DNA from: Phocaeicola_A sp964481755
GTDB lineage: Bacteria; Bacteroidota; Bacteroidia; Bacteroidales; Bacteroidaceae
Assembly (NCBI GenBank): GCA_964481755.1
Contig: CAYZVH010000036.1
Span: 1-20,863 of the forward strand
Reading direction: 5' to 3'
Length of the DNA stretch: 20,863 nt
Shown here: piece by piece, positions 17,911-20,863 of the stretch
Position numbering within the stretch: position 1 is the first letter of the stretch
Layout: every line of letters begins with the position of its first letter
Program-made: the position numbers and the translations under genes
The notes under the pieces: model-generated
Told to the model about the DNA's origin: nothing
The model's input: only the letters and a program-made list of their open reading frames with translations
Databases searched by the model: none

Positions 17911-17942
17911 TTTGGTGGGTTGCCGCAAATGCCCTACCTTTG
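17911..17942 (+). promoter_or_regulatory. Promoter of tRNA-Lys
   Basis: TTTG at 17911-17914 and TACCTTTG at 17935-17942 are exactly 20 bases apart, the ideal Bacteroides -33/-7 arrangement. An A-rich stretch precedes it (about 17866-17899) and could raise its strength. Transcription would start about 15 bases before the mature tRNA. Confidence 0.8.
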
Positions 17943-17964
17943 CAATCGCAAAACGAAAGGTAAC

Positions 17965-18040
17965 GCACTCTTAGCTCAGTTGGTAGAGCAACTGACTCTT
18001 AATCAGTGGGTCCAGGGTTCGAATCCCTGAGGGTGTACCA
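17965..18040 (+). tRNA. tRNA-Lys, anticodon CUU
   Basis: A 76-base cloverleaf. The acceptor stem pairs GCACTCT with AGGGTGT, followed by discriminator A and an encoded CCA. The D arm is GCTC-AGTTGGTA-GAGC, the anticodon stem is ACTGA/TCAGT with loop CTCTTAA (anticodon CTT, reading AAG), and the T arm is CAGGG-TTCGAAT-CCCTG. All stems close without mismatch apart from G-U pairs. Confidence 0.97.
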
Positions 18041-18044
18041 ACCG

Positions 18045-18076
18045 AAGGTTCTGAAAGAAATTTCAGGACCTTTTTT
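18045..18076 (+). terminator. Intrinsic terminator of tRNA-Lys
   Basis: A 12-bp stem (18045-18056 with 18061-18072, one G-U pair) closes a GAAA tetraloop and leads into a T tract to 18076, 4 bases after the tRNA. The tRNA is therefore a single-gene transcript. Confidence 0.9.
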
Positions 18077-18442
18077 GCTTTCTAGGGGTTATTGATTAGA
18101 GCCCGTTGGTTAGCGAGGGTCGGTAAGAATTTATGAGAACGGGATGGTGACCATGGCTTGTTGGTGCGGGTCGTCTTCGCTAATATTTCCACTGGTTAAT
18201 GGTCGTGTTTTGGTGACCCTATGCTCAAGGCCTCGAGACCTTATGCTCCCAAGCACTAGACCCTAGGGGCATTTTTCGGGTACCTTTAGCCGTTTTTTTA
18301 GCTATACTGGCATATCTGTCTGTCTATATCCATTTCTCATCGAATAAGGTCTGCTGACTCTAGCCGATTTAGGGTTGGTTTCTCGGGATAGACAATACCG
18401 GTTGTCCACGGCTTGGGACTGGGACACTGTAGCGGGGAATAG
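18077..18442. other. 366-base gap without an assignable gene
   Basis: No open frame of 60 codons or more lies wholly in this stretch, and I recognise no RNA family, insertion sequence or attachment site. Its composition is mixed, not AT-rich like typical spacers here. It has a small imperfect direct repeat (GACCCTATGCTC at 18215-18226 and GACCTTATGCTC at 18237-18248). It lies between the terminators of two transcripts that converge. Confidence 0.5.
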
Positions 18443-18476
18443 AAAAAAGGGAATCGACAGCAATGTCGATTCCCTT
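18443..18476 (-). terminator. Intrinsic terminator of prs
   Basis: A perfect 13-bp stem (18447-18459 with 18464-18476) has a 4-base loop. On the - strand it is followed by a T run (complement of the A run 18443-18448). It lies 27 bases after the prs stop. Confidence 0.88.
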
Positions 18477-18502
18477 CCTATAATATAAATATGTAATATC
18501 GC

Positions 18503-19441
18503 TTAGAGGATATACTGCGAGCTGATGGACTCGTTGTTCATCACTCGGCGGATGGTTTCTGCGAAGAGGTCAGCTATGGAGAGCTGTTTCACCTTTGCGC
18601 AACGGCTGGAGTAGGGGATGCTGTCGGTGAACACCATCTCCTCGAGGCAGGAATTCTGCACGCGCTCCGAGGCCGGACCGGACATCACGCAGTGTGAAGC
18701 GATGGCGCGAACACTGGTGGCACCTGCGGCTTTCATCATGTCGGCAGCCTTCGTGATAGTACCAGCAGTATCCACCATATCGTCCACCAACACCACGTTC
18801 TTGCCCTTCACGTCGCCGATAATCTGCATCGAGGCCACTTCGTTGGCTTTCACGCGCGACTTGTTACACAGCACCAAGGGTACACCTAGGTATTTCGAGA
18901 ATGTGCTTGCACGCTTGGAACCGCCCACGTCAGGTGTGGCAATCACCAGATTTTCGAGTTTCAACGACTCGATGTAAGGAATGAATACCGACGACGCGTA
19001 GAGGTGGTCAACCGGCACATCGAAGAATCCCTGAATTTGGTCAGCGTGGAGGTCCATCGTAATCAGACGGTCGATGCCAGCCACGCTCAGCAAGTCGGCT
19101 ACCAGCTTAGCGCCGATAGACACACGCGGCTTGTCCTTACGGTCCTGGCGTGCCCATCCGAAGTAGGGGATAACCGCTACGATGCTCTTTGCGGAAGCTC
19201 TCTTGGCTGCGTCAATCATCAGCAGCAACTCCATCAGGTTGTCGGAGTTGGGGAACGTGGACTGCACTAGGAACACGTGACGGCCACGGATGGATTCCTC
19301 GTAAGATACGGCGAACTCACCATCGGCGAAGTGCATAATATTCATTTTACCTAATTCGCACTTAAGACTCGTGCAAATCTTTTCAGCAAGGTATCTCGAA
19401 TTGGTTCCGGAAAATACCATGTAAGATGCTTTATCGCTCAT
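18503..19441 (-). CDS. prs: Ribose-phosphate pyrophosphokinase (PRPP synthetase)
   Basis: Makes PRPP from ribose 5-phosphate and ATP for purine, pyrimidine, histidine, tryptophan and NAD synthesis. The 312 residues match the class I enzyme. Visible motifs are the flexible loop YFGWARQDRKDKPR (93-106), the metal histidine in DLHADQIQGFF (130-140, H132) and the PRPP loop VVLVDDMVDTAGT (216-228). All key positions are present. The start ATG directly precedes the first strand (MVFSGTNSRYLA). It has its own terminator (18443-18476) and a -7 box at 19488-19495, so it is probably transcribed alone, although read-through from the upstream thiamine-family gene is possible. Confidence 0.97.
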   Translation of the reverse strand: MSDKASYMVFSGTNSRYLAEKICTSLKCELGKMNIMHFADGEFAVSYEESIRGRHVFLVQSTFPNSDNLMELLLMIDAAKRASAKSIVAVIPYFGWARQDRKDKPRVSIGAKLVADLLSVAGIDRLITMDLHADQIQGFFDVPVDHLYASSVFIPYIESLKLENLVIATPDVGGSKRASTFSKYLGVPLVLCNKSRVKANEVASMQIIGDVKGKNVVLVDDMVDTAGTITKAADMMKAAGATSVRAIASHCVMSGPASERVQNSCLEEMVFTDSIPYSSRCAKVKQLSIADLFAETIRRVMNNESISSQYIL

Positions 19442-19487
19442 GTCTCTTTAATAGAAGTTTAATCTATTGATATATTTAATTTGGTGG

Positions 19488-19495
19488 CAAAGGTA
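19488..19495 (-). promoter_or_regulatory. -7 box of prs
   Basis: Read on the - strand this is TACCTTTG, an exact TAnnTTTG match 46 bases before the prs ATG. A TTG on the same strand (19507-19509) is too close to serve as a -33 element, so the upstream half is unclear. Confidence 0.5.
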
Positions 19496-19546
19496 TGAAA
19501 ACTTTGCAACATACGGCGTATGAAACCGACGGGAATTTCTTCGGCG

Positions 19547-20155
19547 TCAGTCCGCCAGCCGTTTCAATACCCTGAAGTGTTCGATTAACTCTTTGTAGTC
19601 CATGTTGTTATGGGCATCGAAACGATTCCATAGGTCACCCATGATGGCGGCCCCGCCAAATCCGTAATCCTTTATCAAGGGCAGGTTCTCGTCAGTGATG
19701 CCTCCAAGGGCTATCACCTTCTTGTCGATGATTCCCTCCTTGGCCGCTTTGCGGATGTCCTCGGCGGAGTAGGTGGAGAGGTATTCCTTCTTGGAGATGC
19801 TGTCGAACACGGGGCTCATGAAGACGTAGTTGCACGAGCTCTTCTTCGCCTTCACCTCCTCGATGGAGTGACACGAGCAACTGACGTGTCCGCGGTAGTT
19901 CTCGGGTGCCTCGGGGTTGCGGCTGTTCAGATGGATGCCCATCAGGTTGAATTCCTCCTTCAGGTAGAAATGGTCGTGCGTGACGATACGCTTCCTATAC
20001 TGTTCGGGGATGAGCGTCAACAGACGTTCCGAAAACATAGGAGCTGTGTCCGGCTTGCGTATATGAAGATAGTCGAGCCCTTCTTCAAATAGCGTAGTCA
20101 ATATTTTATCCTCCTCTATGAAGAATGAAGGAGTTGTTATCACAATTAATTTCAT
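19547..20155 (-). CDS. Thiamine phosphate synthase / TenI-family protein
   Basis: A 202-residue TIM-barrel protein of the ThiE/TenI family. Recognisable parts are LHIRKP (30-35), GIHL (73-76), SCSCHS (92-97), NYVFMSPVFDSISKK (109-123), ALGGI and GAAIMGDLW. In ThiE the stretch after GIHL normally reads GQED and supplies an aspartate to the active site; here it is NSRN (77-80). The usual TxTK loop is SISKK. It may therefore be TenI-like (thiazole aromatase) or have another role rather than being a full ThiE. No other thi gene is in the window, and no thiamine riboswitch motif is seen upstream. It lies upstream of prs on the same strand, with 105 bases between them. Confidence 0.85.
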   Translation of the reverse strand: MKLIVITTPSFFIEEDKILTTLFEEGLDYLHIRKPDTAPMFSERLLTLIPEQYRKRIVTHDHFYLKEEFNLMGIHLNSRNPEAPENYRGHVSCSCHSIEEVKAKKSSCNYVFMSPVFDSISKKEYLSTYSAEDIRKAAKEGIIDKKVIALGGITDENLPLIKDYGFGGAAIMGDLWNRFDAHNNMDYKELIEHFRVLKRLAD

Positions 20156-20383
20156 CGAATGTAAACAATCTCTTTAATTCAACTGAAACTAAGTTTATTG
20201 AAATCATAAGGTCTATCCTCCTCGGTATCCGTCGGCTCCCCAAATCCATGGTACTCATCGCCATTTCTCGAGATTCCGACCTATACGAAAAAGAATATCA
20301 CAGACAAAAGTACAGATAATAAATCAGATTATCCTAACATTTTCCCAAAATATTTTATAGGATAGTGAAATGTTGGTTGAGTA
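20156..20383. other. Spacer upstream of the ThiE/TenI-like gene
   Basis: An AT-rich 228-base stretch. The only candidate signal is TACTTTTG on the - strand (20305-20312), which could be a -7 box giving a leader of roughly 140 bases to the ThiE/TenI-like gene; no -33 partner is visible. Short open frames on both strands have no recognisable features. Confidence 0.35.
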
Positions 20384-20647
20384 TCAGGGTATTGTAGGGG
20401 TTGCCAGCGCAACTATCTCCATCAACCCCGACCGCATCTCCTTGTTGGTAATGCCCAGGTGGTAGGCTTTGGTCAAGGGGATATTCTTACTGAAGGGGTT
20501 TTCTGTATCCCGCAAATCTTTGGAGAAGAAATCGGATGATGAGGATGCTTTTGGGGGCTTTTGACTGTATATTATGAAAGAGGTATAGCCGACTAGAACC
20601 GGAATGGTCGGAGGTAGCCGGCACAGCCTATTTTTCTTCTTTTCCGC
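20384..20647 (-). pseudogene. Possible relic, carboxymuconolactone decarboxylase-like
   Basis: An 87-codon open frame without a start codon near its beginning, ending at TGA 20386-20384. Its last part (AYHLGITNKEMRSGLMEIVA then LATP) resembles the C-terminal helices of carboxymuconolactone decarboxylase-family proteins, which usually continue TPYxGYPRxLNA. Here the frame ends two residues after ATPT. The upstream part (serine- and proline-rich) does not look like that family. It could be a decayed fragment or chance. Confidence 0.3.
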
Positions 20648-20653
20648 CTAAAG

Positions 20654-20686
20654 TGTGCGGAGATGCGCCATTATCGTGTACCTTTG
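20654..20686 (+). promoter_or_regulatory. Promoter of the UvrD-type helicase gene
   Basis: TACCTTTG at 20679-20686 is an exact -7 match. TGTG at 20654-20657, 21 bases upstream, is a three-of-four match to TTTG. The start would be near 20693, giving a very short leader of about 15 bases. Confidence 0.55.
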
Positions 20687-20707
20687 CAGACAAACTAGAA
20701 AACAGTA

Positions 20708-20863
20708 ATGGCGGAAATCAATTATAAAGAAGAACTGAACGAGAGTCAGTACGAGGCGGTGCGCTACATCGACGGACCCTCGCTGGTGATAGCCGGAGCC
20801 GGCTCGGGCAAGACTCGCGTGCTGACCTACAAGATAGCTTACCTGCTGGAGATGGGCTACGAG
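20708..20863 (+). CDS. UvrD/PcrA-type DNA helicase, N-terminal part only
   Basis: The first 52 residues of a superfamily 1 helicase that runs off the end of the window. The Q motif is LNESQYEAV (10-18, Q14) and Walker A is AGAGSGKT (29-36, K35, T36), followed by LTYKIAYLL as in UvrD, PcrA and Rep. These enzymes unwind DNA 3' to 5' in repair and replication restart. The fragment cannot tell PcrA from UvrD or Rep. The ATG lies 22 bases after a -7 box and the frame is open to the last base. Confidence 0.9.
   Translation, partial: MAEINYKEELNESQYEAVRYIDGPSLVIAGAGSGKTRVLTYKIAYLLEMGYE

Noticed and set aside
20156..20312. A thiamine (TPP) riboswitch upstream of the ThiE/TenI-like gene
   Set aside because: I looked on the - strand for the conserved CUGAGA core and did not find it.
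20125..20319. A 64-codon open frame on + opposite the start of the ThiE/TenI-like gene
   Set aside because: No recognisable features, no promoter or leader, and it overlaps a real gene antisense.

Overview
The window is a chromosomal segment of a Bacteroidales bacterium, most likely Bacteroides, Phocaeicola or Prevotella-like. Three observations support this. Promoter-like sites read TAnnTTTG, in two cases with an upstream TTTG at the right distance. The ATP synthase operon starts with atpD-atpC, and its epsilon subunit has only one domain. The protein families include DUF4296, a lipidated TamA-like protein, a long LspA and a cysteine-poor DksA relative. Almost everything looks like core housekeeping DNA. 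I see no insertion sequence, phage gene or CRISPR array.

Layout. Positions 1-67 end an unseen upstream unit with a strong terminator. Positions 256-7397 are one F1Fo ATP synthase operon on +, in the order atpD, atpC, a small four-helix membrane protein in the AtpI position, then atpB, atpE, atpF, atpH, atpA, atpG. A long hairpin follows at 7421-7476. Positions 7618-13603 are a second + cluster behind a good Bacteroides-type promoter: ileS, a DksA/TraR-like gene, lspA, a DUF4296 lipoprotein and a 107-residue unknown. The last three genes are joined by 4-base overlaps. A SpoU-family RNA methyltransferase (13749-14501, -) converges on this cluster across a degenerate 24-bp tandem repeat. It diverges from tamL (14603-16912, +) through a compact two-way promoter region. 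A WalJ/YycJ-type metallo-beta-lactamase-fold gene follows tamL.

At 17965-18040 lies a tRNA-Lys(CUU) with its own promoter and terminator. About 370 unassigned bases follow. On the - strand are prs (PRPP synthetase), with its own terminator and -7 box, and a thiamine-phosphate-synthase/TenI-like gene upstream of it. A 550-base gap follows, which may hold a decayed gene fragment. The window ends in the first 52 codons of a UvrD/PcrA-type helicase on +.

The genes serve energy conservation, isoleucine charging, lipoprotein maturation (lspA next to a gene for its likely substrate), outer-membrane biogenesis and PRPP supply. I found no clearly new multi-gene system. The most interesting points are the GxHH signature in IleRS in place of HxGH, the loss of three of four zinc cysteines in the DksA relative, the lipidated TamA-like protein without tamB beside it, and the repeat array at 13653-13747.
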